Positions 50,682 to 60,898 of a stretch of 64,000 nt of DNA are shown piece after piece. The stretch lies in assembly GCA_963752695.1 (NCBI GenBank), contig CAVVZB010000001.1:1116001-1180000 (forward strand), in the 5' to 3' direction. Source of the stretch: Bog-113 sp963752695. GTDB lineage: Bacteria > Acidobacteriota > Terriglobia > Bryobacterales > Bryobacteraceae. The translations under genes were made by a program, and so were the position numbers. Numbering within the stretch: position 1 is the first letter of the stretch; every line of letters begins with the position of its first letter. The notes below the pieces were generated by a model. The model was not told the DNA's origin and made no database searches. It was given only the letters and a program-made list of their open reading frames with translations.

Positions 50682-52592
50682 ATGCTTCTGATTCGCAAAG
50701 AGTTATTGGTGATTTTCGGGGTTTTCGGCATTGTGCACGCCACATTGGGCGCAGCTCCGGTAGCAGTTACGGACCTGACCAATTACAACGTCGGGAGCAC
50801 GGTGCGGATGCGCCTCGATCCGGAGGGCGAAGGATCGGCGGTGCTTCGCTATGCGGGTGAAGAGAGCGTGGTTGGCGGACCGGTTGACGTGCGCGGGAGC
50901 GGATATCAAACGCTGTGGACGGTTCCGTGGGCAGCGCGGACGGGCCGATATGAAATCGACATCAAGGATCGGAACGGTAAGACAATTCGGGACGCTGGAA
51001 GCTTCGTAGTCCATCGGAAGCAGGTGGAGGTGGGGCTGCTGGAACTGGACAAAACCTTCTACACCTCGGGCGACGCGGTGAACCCCGTGGTCCTGGTGCG
51101 GAACGTGTCCAACGAGAGAGTGGAGCATGTGCAGGTGGAATTCGAGGCTTGGAACTTCCCCTGGATTGCACAGCCGATTGACGAGCCGCCGGCCTGGAAA
51201 TCGATCATCGATGGAGATCTGGCGCTTGGCCCGGGGGAAGAGAGACTGTTTCACGCACAGAAAACGGCGGTGGTGCAGGCCGGGAAAGAGCCGGTAGCCA
51301 TATTGTTCTCGGTGGTGGTTCGCGACAATCGCAACGCGGATCTGATTTACGACCTGGCGTTCGCGCCGCCCGCTTTCACAAGTCCGCCGAATCAACCGGA
51401 GCCGAAGGCTTACCCGGCACTTTATTTGTATACACATGAGACGGATTTGCCGCACTCGGAAGCTTACCGGCGGTTCTATCCTCCGCAGTTCGTCTCGGAC
51501 GCGATCGTATTTAACACCGCCCACACTATGTTCGGTACAGAAAAAGGGCCGGACTTCTCATTCGAGGTGAAAAGCGAGGCCACGGCGTTGCAGGCACGGG
51601 TGCTGGGGGCCGATGGGAAGCCGCTTCTGGATTGGAGGTTGCCGGGGCAGGTCAACGGGCGCCATGCGGTGACTCTGAAGCCGATGCAGCCGGGCCTCTA
51701 TACGTTGGAGATTGTGGGCCTGGCGGCTGCGGGGGCCGTAGTGGCCCATAACCGGCTGGAGTTCGCTGTCAACCAGATGCCCAAATCGGTTCTGATTTTT
51801 TGCGGGCACGAGGACGACGATACAGCGCATCCGGGGATGATCCGGGCAGCGGTGGAGAACCACATACCGATCCACGTGGTGTACTTCACGGGGGGCGATG
51901 GCGGCGGATGCGAGCGGTTCTACATGCACTCGTGCGACGCCGCGCGCGGGTTGGACTTTGCGGAAGTGCGGATGGGAGAAGCACGCGGATCGCTGGGGCA
52001 TTTGGGGGTTCCGCGCGAGGATATCTTCTTCCTTGGAATCCCGGATGGGGGCACCGAGCAGATCTGGTATGACCATCATGCGGCGGACAATCCATATCGT
52101 TCGGTGCTGCTAGCGAGCGAGCATGCTCCTTATCGAGATGTGGTGGCTCCGAATCTGCCATTCGCACTCGATCCGACGCTGGCGGTGACCAAGGAGCTCA
52201 TCGCGCGCTTCCAGCCGGATTTGATTATCACGGGGCATCCCGATGAGCGCCATGTGGATCATCGGACGAATAACTGGATCGTCGTGAAGGCGATGCAGGA
52301 GTTGCTCAAACAAGGGAAGCTGGGGAGGAGCACGCGGCTGCTGGTGGATGTTGTCTATGGCGCCATGCCGGGACGCCATGCTCCTTACCGGTATCGGCCC
52401 GCGCACCTGTTTGTTTCGGGGGAAGCAGCGCGGCTAGGCCAGGAAGCGTTGTGGTACTACCAGACGCAAGACGGAAATCACCAGCAGGCGAATATCGTGG
52501 ACTATGCCAAGCTGCCACGCGAGGAGCCGTATCCGCATTTCGAGATTCTCGACTGGGCGCAGCACGAGGGCTGGAACGAGAAGCGTCCATAG
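50682..52592 (+). CDS. PIG-L family deacetylase with N-terminal beta domains, exported
   Basis: About 636 aa from ATG 50682 (a GTG two codons earlier is possible) with signal sequence (LVIFGVFGIVHATLGAAP). Residues 30-350 are beta-sandwich material. The C-terminal PIG-L domain has FCGHEDDDTAHPGMIRAA, equivalent to the A-HPDDE metal motif with His and two Asp ligands kept. It also has VVYFTGGDGGGCERFYMHSC and ITGHPDERHVDHRTNNW with the later H-x-D-H ligands. Members remove N-acetyl groups from amino sugars such as GlcNAc derivatives with a zinc ion. Placement after GH3 suggests glycan processing. It is convergent with the FAD oxidase gene. Confidence 0.86.
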   Translation: MLLIRKELLVIFGVFGIVHATLGAAPVAVTDLTNYNVGSTVRMRLDPEGEGSAVLRYAGEESVVGGPVDVRGSGYQTLWTVPWAARTGRYEIDIKDRNGKTIRDAGSFVVHRKQVEVGLLELDKTFYTSGDAVNPVVLVRNVSNERVEHVQVEFEAWNFPWIAQPIDEPPAWKSIIDGDLALGPGEERLFHAQKTAVVQAGKEPVAILFSVVVRDNRNADLIYDLAFAPPAFTSPPNQPEPKAYPALYLYTHETDLPHSEAYRRFYPPQFVSDAIVFNTAHTMFGTEKGPDFSFEVKSEATALQARVLGADGKPLLDWRLPGQVNGRHAVTLKPMQPGLYTLEIVGLAAAGAVVAHNRLEFAVNQMPKSVLIFCGHEDDDTAHPGMIRAAVENHIPIHVVYFTGGDGGGCERFYMHSCDAARGLDFAEVRMGEARGSLGHLGVPREDIFFLGIPDGGTEQIWYDHHAADNPYRSVLLASEHAPYRDVVAPNLPFALDPTLAVTKELIARFQPDLIITGHPDERHVDHRTNNWIVVKAMQELLKQGKLGRSTRLLVDVVYGAMPGRHAPYRYRPAHLFVSGEAARLGQEALWYYQTQDGNHQQANIVDYAKLPREEPYPHFEILDWAQHEGWNEKRP

Positions 52593-52616
52593 TGGGCGGG
52601 TTGGAGAAGGTGCGCG

Positions 52617-53858
52617 TCAGTAGACGGCGCGGCTTTGAGATGTGCCTTTGGACGCGAGCGAGAAGCGGGGTTCGAGCGGCGGAGAAGCGGCTCCGGTGAC
52701 GCGCGCGGCAGTATATTCGCCGACAGCCGGGCCGTGTTTGAAGCCGTGGCCGGAACCGCCTCCGACGAGCCAGACATTGCTCAAGGTCGGGTGGCGGTCA
52801 ATTACAAAATCGCCATTAGAAGTGTTCTCGTACTGGCAAACGCGCGAGTCGACGATGGGAGCCCCGGAAAGCGCGGGGAATCGGTCGCGCACATAGGCGC
52901 GGGCCTCAGCAATTTTGCGAGGGGATGCGAGGCGCTCCTCGCTATCTGGGTCAATAGCGGGTCCGTGCAGATCGAAGGCGACTTTGAAGCCGCGCGTTTC
53001 CAGGTCGGGGAAGCCATACATGCCGCGATCGTCGCTGAAATCAATCCAGACGGGCATCTGCGGCGGCACAAATTGCGGATTGCCGCCCGGAACGCCGAAA
53101 AAGAAGACTTCCTGGCGAGTGGGGAAGATGCGGGTACCAAGAATTTGAGGGAAGACTTTGCCGAGCCAGGCGCCACAGGCGAACACGTAGGCGTCGGCGA
53201 CGATTGATTCGCCCGCCGTGGTGGTGAGAGTGTTCAGCTTAGGCTGACCAGGGTCAGGCGGGCGAATGGCAGCGTGGCGGTAGACGCCGCCGTCATCCAC
53301 AAACTGGCGGACTACGGCTTGGGTGGCTTGGCGCGCCATGAGTGCGCCGCTATCGGGTTCGAAGATGGCGATGGTGCCGGGATCGACGCGGAATTGCGGG
53401 TAGAACTTATGAAGATCGGCGGCGGCGAGATCGCGGAAGGGAACGCCGGCCGAAGTGAGGGTTTGGCGGCTTTGTTCCACGTACTGGTTACCGGCCTTGG
53501 CCATCCAGAGAACGCCGGTGCGGTGCAGGAGTGGTTGGCCGGTGCGGGCGAAAAACGCGGACCAGAGCGCGAGGGAGTGCTGGGCCATGCGCGTGTAGAC
53601 GGCGTCGGGTCCATAGGACGCGCGGATGATGCGGCTTTCACCGCCGGAACTGGCGCGGCTACTGGCGGGACCGTATTGATCGAAGAGAGTAACGTTATGG
53701 CCGGCGCGGCGAAGAGAGTAAGCCGTCCATGCGCCGAAGACACCCGCACCGATGACGGCGTAGGTGGCGGGTTTCGTGGTGGCGGCGGGGACCGGTTGCG
53801 GAAGCAGGGCGGAAGCGAGAAGAGTACCGGCGAGTTCACGGCGGCTCAGTTCGAGCAT
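52617..53858 (-). CDS. Tat-exported FAD-dependent oxidase, sarcosine/N-methyltryptophan-oxidase-like
   Basis: In this 413-aa protein the N-terminus has the twin-arginine pattern SRRELAGTLLASALL followed by AAT, a Tat signal. The FAD-binding motif is VIGAGVFGAWTAYSLRRAGH, and ASSRASSGGESRIIRASYG follows. The cysteine for covalent flavin, at about 341 in VCQYENTSNGDF, lies where monomeric sarcosine oxidases have theirs. The C-terminal GGGSGHGFKHGPAVGEY closes the fold. It should oxidise a secondary amine, giving hydrogen peroxide. The exact substrate is unknown; export to the periplasm is unusual for this family. It is convergent with PIG-L and divergent from the TPR gene. Confidence 0.86.
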   Translation of the reverse strand: MLELSRRELAGTLLASALLPQPVPAATTKPATYAVIGAGVFGAWTAYSLRRAGHNVTLFDQYGPASSRASSGGESRIIRASYGPDAVYTRMAQHSLALWSAFFARTGQPLLHRTGVLWMAKAGNQYVEQSRQTLTSAGVPFRDLAAADLHKFYPQFRVDPGTIAIFEPDSGALMARQATQAVVRQFVDDGGVYRHAAIRPPDPGQPKLNTLTTTAGESIVADAYVFACGAWLGKVFPQILGTRIFPTRQEVFFFGVPGGNPQFVPPQMPVWIDFSDDRGMYGFPDLETRGFKVAFDLHGPAIDPDSEERLASPRKIAEARAYVRDRFPALSGAPIVDSRVCQYENTSNGDFVIDRHPTLSNVWLVGGGSGHGFKHGPAVGEYTAARVTGAASPPLEPRFSLASKGTSQSRAVY

Positions 53859-53901
53859 TAGAGCTTTAGGATAGCCAAGCTCTTACAATGTGGTTTCCAA
53901 G

Positions 53902-56316
53902 ATGCGCGGATTTTTGTGGTTGGCGTGCGGGGTGGCGATAGCGGGGCTGGGAAGCGCGGGGGCGGCAACCATTGAGGAAGCGGTGCAGGCAATGCAGCGC
54001 GGGGACCTAGCTGCAGCCGAACAGATCTTGCGGTCACATCCGAAAGAGCCCGAGGCGCTCGGAGTGCTGGGCGTGGTGCTGGATCAAGAGAAGAAATACG
54101 ACGAAGCCGAGAACGCGTATCGGCAAGCGCTCGCGCTGACGCCGCGTTCGGCGGGATTGCTAAATAACTACGGAAATCATTTGCTGGCGACGGGAAAGCC
54201 AAAAGCGGCGGAGCCAGTTTTCGTAAAAGTGCTGGCGATCGATCCGGGGCACGTCAATGCGCTGGTGCAATTGGCGCGGATGGCTTTGGAGCAGCGGAAA
54301 CCCACGGAGGCATTGAAGTATCTGGCGCGCGTGCCGGACCAGGCAGCGCCGGCCTTTCTACTGCGGATGCAGGCGATGTATGAACTGCATCGGGACCAGG
54401 AAGCGGGCGGTTGGCTCGCGCGGGCAGCGGAGAGGTCGAGCGACACGGAGTTGGGGGTCGCGCTGGCATCGGTAAAGCAGTACGCCAAGGCGACGGACTA
54501 TTTCGAACGGGCGCTGCAGAAAGCACCGGGCGATTTTACGGCGAAATATCAACTCGGGCTAGCGGCATCGCATGCGGGGAAGCTGGAGCGCGCGGGCGAA
54601 GTGCTGGAACTGGCGCGGCAGCAGCAGCCGGAAAACGTTGACGTGCTGTTCGATCTGGCGGTGGTAGAGACGCAGTCGGGTGCCGAAGAGCAGGCGCTTG
54701 CATTGCTGGCGCGGGGAGCGAAATTAGCTCCGGAACGGGCGGATATCTGGCGATTGCTGGCGCGCACGGCGGGCGATCTGGGGTATTTCGGTGATGCGGT
54801 GGAAGCATGGGATCGGGTGACGAAACTAGCTCCTCGGGACGAGGAAGCGCGGCGGGAACGCGGATTCGCGCAGACCGCTGCAGGAGAGGAATTAGCGCGT
54901 GGAATGGCGGAACTGCGGGGATTTGTGGGCAAGTACCCGAACGACGCGATGGGCCATTACGAATTAGGGACAGCGGAGGCGGCGAGCGATCCGGCGCAAG
55001 CCCTGGCGGAGGTGAATCGGGCGCTTGTGCTGAATCCGGATCTGGTGGCGGCGCATATTGCGCGGGGGACGTTGAAGTATCGGGACGGCGACTTTGCCGC
55101 GGCGCTGCCGGATTTCCTGTTTGCGGCAAAGCGAGACACGAAAAACGCGGCCGTGCTGGATCGTGTGGGGGAGACGGAACTCGCGTTAGGCCGGAGCGGG
55201 GAGGCTGAAGCGGTTCTGCGGGATGCAGCGGCGGTGGCGCCGAGGAACTCGCGGATCTTGCTGCATCTGGGGCGCGCGCTAACGGCGAACGGGAAGAGCG
55301 CGGAAGCGGCGGCGACGCTGGCACGATTCCGGGAGCTTGGGGCGGATAAATCAACGCTTCCGCATGCGGCGGGCCTGGTGGATTTTCTGGGCCTATCGCC
55401 GGAAGAGCAGCGCGCGCGGTATCGGGCTGGACTGGAGAGAACGGTGGCGGCGCATCCGGAGAACGCCGAGGCGCTGACCCACTACATGGAGCTTCTTCTC
55501 GAAGGTGGGGAGCGGGGGAAGGCTGGGGAAATGGCGCAAGCGATCGGGCGCTTGAAGCCGAGTGGCGCATTGCTGGCGGAAGCGGCGGGCGCGCTGAACG
55601 CGGCGGGCCAGTACGCAAGCACGGAAGCGCTGATCAAAGAGGCAGGGGACCCGGCGTCGCTGGCGGTGGACAGCGCCATTGCGGTCTGGCACACGCGCGG
55701 CGCGGCGGCGGGTCTTGAAGCTACGGACCGTGTTCCGCATTCCAGCCAGGATGGCGATGTTCACCTATTGCGGGGAGTGTTGCTCCGAGCAGCGGGGCGG
55801 GGAGCAGAAGCTTCGGCGGAGCTGGAGGCGGGGTTGGCGGCGCACCCCACGCGTCCGTATCTGATTGGGTGGGGAGCGCTGGCATTGTTGAGAGAACATC
55901 GAACGGCGCAGGCGATGACACTGCTGCAAGCGGGAATCAAGCAGTATCCGGAGAATCCGGAACTCTTCCTATTGCGAGCCGTAGCGCTAAACTTCAGCCC
56001 AAAGCCCGCGGACGCGAAGGCGGCGCTCAGTCAGATCGCGAACCGGTGGCCGGATTGGAGCGAGGTGTATCGGGCGGAGGCGTTGGTTTTCGAGTCACAA
56101 GGAGATCTCGAGGGTGCGTGGCGAGCGGCTGAATTCGCGATCGGTCTGGCGCCGCAAAATGTTCGAATCAGAACCGTGGCAGAACGAATTGCGAGTGCGC
56201 GGAAGGATTCCGAAGGCACGCGCGAGCAGGACAAAGCGCGTAGTTATATACTTTCTGCAAAGAGTCAAAGCGAGCCCGCAGAAGACACAGACGATATCGA
56301 ATCACTGTTTCGCTGA
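53902..56316 (+). CDS. Large exported TPR-repeat protein
   Basis: About 804 aa from ATG 53902 (a GTG at 53890 is also in frame) with signal peptide (GFLWLACGVAIAGLGSAGA). At least 15 tetratricopeptide repeats fill the protein, e.g. AENAYRQALALTPRSAGLLN, ATDYFERALQKAPGDFTAKY and AEAVLRDAAAVAPRNSRILL. A charged tail with EDTDDIESLF ends it. It is probably a periplasmic scaffold. It is followed after 29 nt by the Oar-like receptor, with which it probably forms an operon; TPR partners of such receptors are seen in other acidobacterial loci. Confidence 0.87.
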   Translation: MRGFLWLACGVAIAGLGSAGAATIEEAVQAMQRGDLAAAEQILRSHPKEPEALGVLGVVLDQEKKYDEAENAYRQALALTPRSAGLLNNYGNHLLATGKPKAAEPVFVKVLAIDPGHVNALVQLARMALEQRKPTEALKYLARVPDQAAPAFLLRMQAMYELHRDQEAGGWLARAAERSSDTELGVALASVKQYAKATDYFERALQKAPGDFTAKYQLGLAASHAGKLERAGEVLELARQQQPENVDVLFDLAVVETQSGAEEQALALLARGAKLAPERADIWRLLARTAGDLGYFGDAVEAWDRVTKLAPRDEEARRERGFAQTAAGEELARGMAELRGFVGKYPNDAMGHYELGTAEAASDPAQALAEVNRALVLNPDLVAAHIARGTLKYRDGDFAAALPDFLFAAKRDTKNAAVLDRVGETELALGRSGEAEAVLRDAAAVAPRNSRILLHLGRALTANGKSAEAAATLARFRELGADKSTLPHAAGLVDFLGLSPEEQRARYRAGLERTVAAHPENAEALTHYMELLLEGGERGKAGEMAQAIGRLKPSGALLAEAAGALNAAGQYASTEALIKEAGDPASLAVDSAIAVWHTRGAAAGLEATDRVPHSSQDGDVHLLRGVLLRAAGRGAEASAELEAGLAAHPTRPYLIGWGALALLREHRTAQAMTLLQAGIKQYPENPELFLLRAVALNFSPKPADAKAALSQIANRWPDWSEVYRAEALVFESQGDLEGAWRAAEFAIGLAPQNVRIRTVAERIASARKDSEGTREQDKARSYILSAKSQSEPAEDTDDIESLFR

Positions 56317-56345
56317 GGGTTCCGAAAGTTAGAGGGTGGTGGGAA

Positions 56346-59300
56346 ATGCTCTGTCCAAGTAGAAAATCGTGGCTAGCTCTAGCAGCGGGCCTATCATTCA
56401 GTCTGTCACTCGTAGCACAGACGTTTACATCATCGATTACAGGCGTGGTGACCGACCCAACGGGAGCCGTTATCAGCGGCGCAAGCGTGCGGCTGTTGAA
56501 TGAAGGTAATAACAACGAGCACGACTTCACGTCGAGTAATGACGGTAGTTACCAATTCAACAATTTGGAACCGGGGAGTTACTCGGTGACAGTAAACGCG
56601 CCGGGTTTTAAGACGTCGGTGCGAAGCCATCTTGTGTTGCAGGCGCAAATCGCAAGTACGGTAAATGTCGGCTTGCAGCTCGGGGGCAGTGAGCAGAAGG
56701 TAGAAGTGACCAGCTCGGCCGTCCTGGTAGATACGCAGACGGCAAACAACGTAACCACGCTCGACAGCCGTTTGATTGCGGCGCTGCCAAACAATACGCG
56801 AAATCCATTGAACTTTGTTTTCGCGCTGGCCGGGACCACGGAAGCTCCTGGCGGGCAGACGCAGCGGAACGGCTCACTGGATCAGATGTCGAGCAACTTC
56901 GGGCTGAATGGCGGACGCACGGGTAACGAGCAGATTTTGATTGACGGCGCGCCATCGCAAGCCGTGGATTGGGGCGGACTGCTGGTTTCGCCGCTGCAGG
57001 ATTCGATTCAGGAGCAGCAGGTGGTGGTGAATACTTACGACTCGCAGTACGAGCGTGCGGGCGGCGGAGTAGTTACGCTGATTACCAAGAGCGGTACCAA
57101 CCGTTTTCACGGTGAAGCTTACGACTATCTGCAGAACTCGGCGTTGCAAGCGAACTCCTGGTATAACAACACCAACGGTTACCCCAAAGGGCAGTTCAAG
57201 CAGAATCAGTTTGGCGGAAACTTCGGCGGCCCGTTGCTGAAGCGAGCAAATCTATATTTCTTCGGCGGCTACGAAGGGTTGCGGCAACCGAACACGCAGA
57301 GTACCGGGCAACTCACGGTGCCGACAGTAGCGGAAAGAAACGGGGATTTTTCGCATAGCTTCAATTCGGACGGAAGTCTCGATATCATTTACAATCCGTT
57401 TACCAGCATGCCGGTGACGGACGCGAGTGGGAATACGACTTACACGCGGCAGCCGTTTCCGAATAACATGATCCCGGCCAGCTTGTTCGATCCGGTTGGG
57501 AAGAAGATCGCAAACCTATATCCGTTGCCGAACCAGCCGGGGCAGGGGGCCAACGGGATCTACAACTACTACAAGCAGGGCACCGCACTTACGGTAAATG
57601 ACAAGTTCGACACGCGCGTGGACTGGGAGCAGAGTTCCAAGAACCGCATGTTCGTGCGCTACTCCGAACGGGTCCGGCAGAATCAAACGATCGGATGTTT
57701 TTTCTGTAATGGAGCGGATCAGGGTAATAACCAGGGAAACACCGGCTTCCAGGCTGTGCTGAACGACACCTTCACTCCGAGCGCGAACTGGGTAGTGAAC
57801 GCGTTTGTGAGCTATAGCCGCTGGCGCGAGTCTCACACGGCGGTGGGATATGGACAAGCGACCGCATCGGCAATCGGGCTAGACCCGTCATTGTTCCAGG
57901 CCCCATTACTCCCCACGATCGGCGCGGACAATCAGTTCACGTACTTGGGGAATGGCTCTTATCAGAAGTATGTGCGGTATTCGAGTACGTCCCAGGTGAA
58001 CATTACCCGGCAGTGGGGAAAACAGACATGGAAGTTCGGGGCGAATTTCGATGTCGGCATGATCAACAGCGTGAACGAGAACGTGGGCAGCTTTAACTTC
58101 AGCAGCGCGCTTACATCCTGCGATCCGAATCCAGGTGCGCCATGCATGGCAAACCAATACTCGTCGACACAGAGCGGAAGCTCGATCGCATCGATGCTGC
58201 TAGGTACGGGCAGCGGCGGCGGAACCGGTACGAATATCGATCCAGCGATGAGTTTACATACTTATGGCGTTTACTTCCAGGATCAGTGGAGAGTGAACTC
58301 GCGGTTGACGATCAATGCGGGACTACGCTACGAGAACCAGCGTCCGGCGACGGAGCGATTTAACCGGCTGGAGTTTTTCGACCCGAACGTGGTGAATCCG
58401 ATTAGTTCGTCCATCGGGTTTACTGTGAAGGGGGGATTCGAGTATGCGGACAAGAACAACCGGTATGCGTGGCAGCCAGATAATCTAAACTTTGCACCGC
58501 GCTTGGGGATCGCATACAAGATAACGGACCGGCTGGTGGCGCGAGCGGGTGCGGGTATCTTCTATCTTCAGCCTTCGGCTATGTTGACCTTCGATAATCC
58601 GGGTCAATTCTATGGATTCAGTTCATCGACGGGTTATAACGCGACGGACGGAATCACGCCGCTGAACCTGGTGAGCAATCCTTTCCCGGGCGGGCTGAAC
58701 TCGCCTCAGGGTGGTTCGCAGGGTCTGAGCACGCTGGTGGGAGACGGACTGGGTCAGATCTGGCCGAAAGCTCCGCACCCGATTGGATACACCGAGCAGT
58801 GGAGCTTCAACCTGCAGTATCAGCTCAGCTCACACGCGGTGATTGAGGCAGGGTACACAGGCAATCGCGGACGCAAATTGTTGTATGGCAATCCGAACCT
58901 GGACGCAGATCAGTTGCCTGACCAATATCTAAGTTTGGGTAACCACTTGAACGATTATGTGGCTAACCCGTTCTATGGTCACGCCAATCCGAATACATAT
59001 CTGGATACAGCGCCAATGATTCAATACAACGAGCTATTGCGCCCGTACCCAGAATTTACTTATTTGCAATACACGCGGTCGCTGCCTGGCGCTTCGTCGT
59101 CATTCAATGCGTTGAACGTCAAGTTCAATCAAGCGTTCAGTAATGGTTTGAGTCTCTTGGTTACGTATCAATGGTCGAAGGCGCTAGATAACGGACCGGA
59201 GGATTTCTTTGGCTGGGCGACTGGCAGTGTGTGGCGCGACTCTTATAACACGCGGCTGGATTATGCGATCAGCACGCATGACGTGCCGCAGAGCTTTGCG

Positions 59301-59849
59301 ACTGCACTGGTTTACGACCTTCCGTATGGAAAGGGTAAAACGTGGGGGAGCGACGCGCCGAAGCTGGTGCGGCAGGTGCTGGGCAACTGGCAGGTATCGA
59401 CTGTAACACGTCTGGCGAGCGGACTACCTCTGGGTACGGTTGTTGTGAACCCGAACAATCCGTTGGGGAATTACGGGTATCCGGGGCCGTACGTACCGGA
59501 TCTAGTGGGTAACCCGAAACCTTCAAATCAGACTCCACAGAACTGGATTAACGCAAGTGCTTTCCAGGCGCCGGCAACGAACTATCAGCTGGGTACTTCC
59601 GCGTTGCGGCTTACAGAGTTGCGTGAGCGCCCGGCCCGGAATGTGGATATCGCGCTAGGGAAGAGTTTCGGAATCACCGAGGCAATCAAGACGGAGTTCC
59701 GGGGCGAGTTTCTGAACGCCTTTAACTATGCGCAATACAATAGCGTGTGTACGGATCTATCGCAGACCAATTGTCCGGTGTTTGGGGCTGTTCAAAATAC
59801 CGAGAACGCGCCAAGGACAATCCAGCTTAGCTTGAAAGTAACTTTCTAA
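56346..59849 (+). CDS. Oar-like TonB-dependent receptor with carboxypeptidase-regulatory domain
   Basis: A 1167-aa protein beginning with a signal peptide (LALAAGLSFSLSLVAQ). The carboxypeptidase-regulatory-like domain spans about residues 28-110 (SITGVVTDPTGAVISGASVR; SYSVTVNAPGFKTSVRSHLV). The plug follows with PNNTRNPLNFVFALAGTTEA and QVVVNTYDSQYERAGGGVVT, and the barrel ends with TIQLSLKVTF. The ribosome site is GGTGGGAA. It lies between the TPR gene (29 nt) and the GH29-like gene (14 nt), so its ligand is plausibly a fucose-bearing glycan. That link is inference from position. Confidence 0.93.
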   Translation: MLCPSRKSWLALAAGLSFSLSLVAQTFTSSITGVVTDPTGAVISGASVRLLNEGNNNEHDFTSSNDGSYQFNNLEPGSYSVTVNAPGFKTSVRSHLVLQAQIASTVNVGLQLGGSEQKVEVTSSAVLVDTQTANNVTTLDSRLIAALPNNTRNPLNFVFALAGTTEAPGGQTQRNGSLDQMSSNFGLNGGRTGNEQILIDGAPSQAVDWGGLLVSPLQDSIQEQQVVVNTYDSQYERAGGGVVTLITKSGTNRFHGEAYDYLQNSALQANSWYNNTNGYPKGQFKQNQFGGNFGGPLLKRANLYFFGGYEGLRQPNTQSTGQLTVPTVAERNGDFSHSFNSDGSLDIIYNPFTSMPVTDASGNTTYTRQPFPNNMIPASLFDPVGKKIANLYPLPNQPGQGANGIYNYYKQGTALTVNDKFDTRVDWEQSSKNRMFVRYSERVRQNQTIGCFFCNGADQGNNQGNTGFQAVLNDTFTPSANWVVNAFVSYSRWRESHTAVGYGQATASAIGLDPSLFQAPLLPTIGADNQFTYLGNGSYQKYVRYSSTSQVNITRQWGKQTWKFGANFDVGMINSVNENVGSFNFSSALTSCDPNPGAPCMANQYSSTQSGSSIASMLLGTGSGGGTGTNIDPAMSLHTYGVYFQDQWRVNSRLTINAGLRYENQRPATERFNRLEFFDPNVVNPISSSIGFTVKGGFEYADKNNRYAWQPDNLNFAPRLGIAYKITDRLVARAGAGIFYLQPSAMLTFDNPGQFYGFSSSTGYNATDGITPLNLVSNPFPGGLNSPQGGSQGLSTLVGDGLGQIWPKAPHPIGYTEQWSFNLQYQLSSHAVIEAGYTGNRGRKLLYGNPNLDADQLPDQYLSLGNHLNDYVANPFYGHANPNTYLDTAPMIQYNELLRPYPEFTYLQYTRSLPGASSSFNALNVKFNQAFSNGLSLLVTYQWSKALDNGPEDFFGWATGSVWRDSYNTRLDYAISTHDVPQSFATALVYDLPYGKGKTWGSDAPKLVRQVLGNWQVSTVTRLASGLPLGTVVVNPNNPLGNYGYPGPYVPDLVGNPKPSNQTPQNWINASAFQAPATNYQLGTSALRLTELRERPARNVDIALGKSFGITEAIKTEFRGEFLNAFNYAQYNSVCTDLSQTNCPVFGAVQNTENAPRTIQLSLKVTF

Positions 59850-59863
59850 GTACGGGAGATCCA

Positions 59864-60898
59864 TTGAATCGACGCGAGTTTGTCAAAGGGGCGGCCTTAG
59901 GGGCTGCCCTTTCTTCGTCATCGTTCGCAGATGCGGACGCGATCGGCCCAGCGACGAAAAGAACGCCGCTGCTTGCCGAATACGAGAAGCTGCGTTTCGG
60001 CGTTTCTTACCACTACAGCATGAACACGTTCACCGGAGACGATTACGAAACCGGCGCCGTGCCCGCGACTACATATAATCCGAAACGCCTGGATGTGCAC
60101 CAATGGCTTTCGGTCGCCCATGAGTTAGGGGCGAAGTACGCGGTGCTGACAGCCAAGCATATGTCCGGATTCTGTCTGTGGGATTCGGAAGGTTACGACT
60201 ATGACGTGGCGGCCAGTTCAAACAAGACGGACGTGGTGGCTGAGTTCGTGTCCGGGTGCAAAGAGTTTGGAATGCGCCATGGATTCTACTATTGCATTCT
60301 AGACCCACATAACGAGGGTAAGTTCGACTGGAATTCGATGGTCGGCGACACTTACTACGCTCTGATCAAACATCATTTGACGGAACTGCACACGCGCTAT
60401 CCGGGAGCGATCTATCAGCTTTTCGATATCAGTTGGAAGATCACGCTGGAGCAGCGGTGGGAGCTATATCGGCTGGTCAAGAAGCTAAATCCGGGATGCG
60501 TGATTGTGTGCAACCAGGGGTTCGATCAAAGCCGGAAGAATCAAGGCCGAATCTGCGAGCCGAAGAGTTGGCCGACCGACGTGATCAACGGAGAGGATAG
60601 CCTTCCACCCGAGGGCGGGCACGATCCGCACGTAACGTTCGAAGGTAAAACTTACTACATGCCGTTCGAAACGTGGCTTCCGACTGGACCTATTTACGCG
60701 CCGATGCCGCGCATGCATAGCTGGTTCTGGCGCGAGGGAACGAAGACTCAGAACGCGGACGTGCTCGCCAACGCATATAAGACGTGTATGCGTGGGAAGA
60801 CCAACTTACTTCTGAACCTTTCGCCAGATAATACGGGGCGGCTGACGGATGAGGCGGTGGGCACGATGCATCAACTGGCGCAACTTATCCGGGCGTAA
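59864..60898 (+). CDS. GH29-like alpha-L-fucosidase, Tat-exported
   Basis: A 344-aa protein with TTG start after GGGAG and a Tat signal (MNRREFVKGAALGAALSS). The barrel shows the alpha-fucosidase pattern. RFGVSYHYSMNTF stands in place of the RFGMFIHWG block, AKYAVLTAKHMSGFCLW corresponds to KY-x-VLTAKHHDGF, and MRHGFYYCILDPHNEGKFDW and YQLFDISWK follow. The nucleophile aspartate is probably in the last, where the family has LWFDG. The C-terminal KTNLLLNLSPDNTGRL matches the L-LNv-P-x-DG block. It would release alpha-L-fucose, in the periplasm. The histidine-rich block is less complete than in typical GH29, so specificity may differ. Confidence 0.85.
   Translation: MNRREFVKGAALGAALSSSSFADADAIGPATKRTPLLAEYEKLRFGVSYHYSMNTFTGDDYETGAVPATTYNPKRLDVHQWLSVAHELGAKYAVLTAKHMSGFCLWDSEGYDYDVAASSNKTDVVAEFVSGCKEFGMRHGFYYCILDPHNEGKFDWNSMVGDTYYALIKHHLTELHTRYPGAIYQLFDISWKITLEQRWELYRLVKKLNPGCVIVCNQGFDQSRKNQGRICEPKSWPTDVINGEDSLPPEGGHDPHVTFEGKTYYMPFETWLPTGPIYAPMPRMHSWFWREGTKTQNADVLANAYKTCMRGKTNLLLNLSPDNTGRLTDEAVGTMHQLAQLIRA

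Noticed and set aside
54536..55618. 360-codon frame antisense to the large TPR gene
   Set aside because: Low-complexity Pro/Ser/Arg sequence with no domain and opposite an evident TPR protein.
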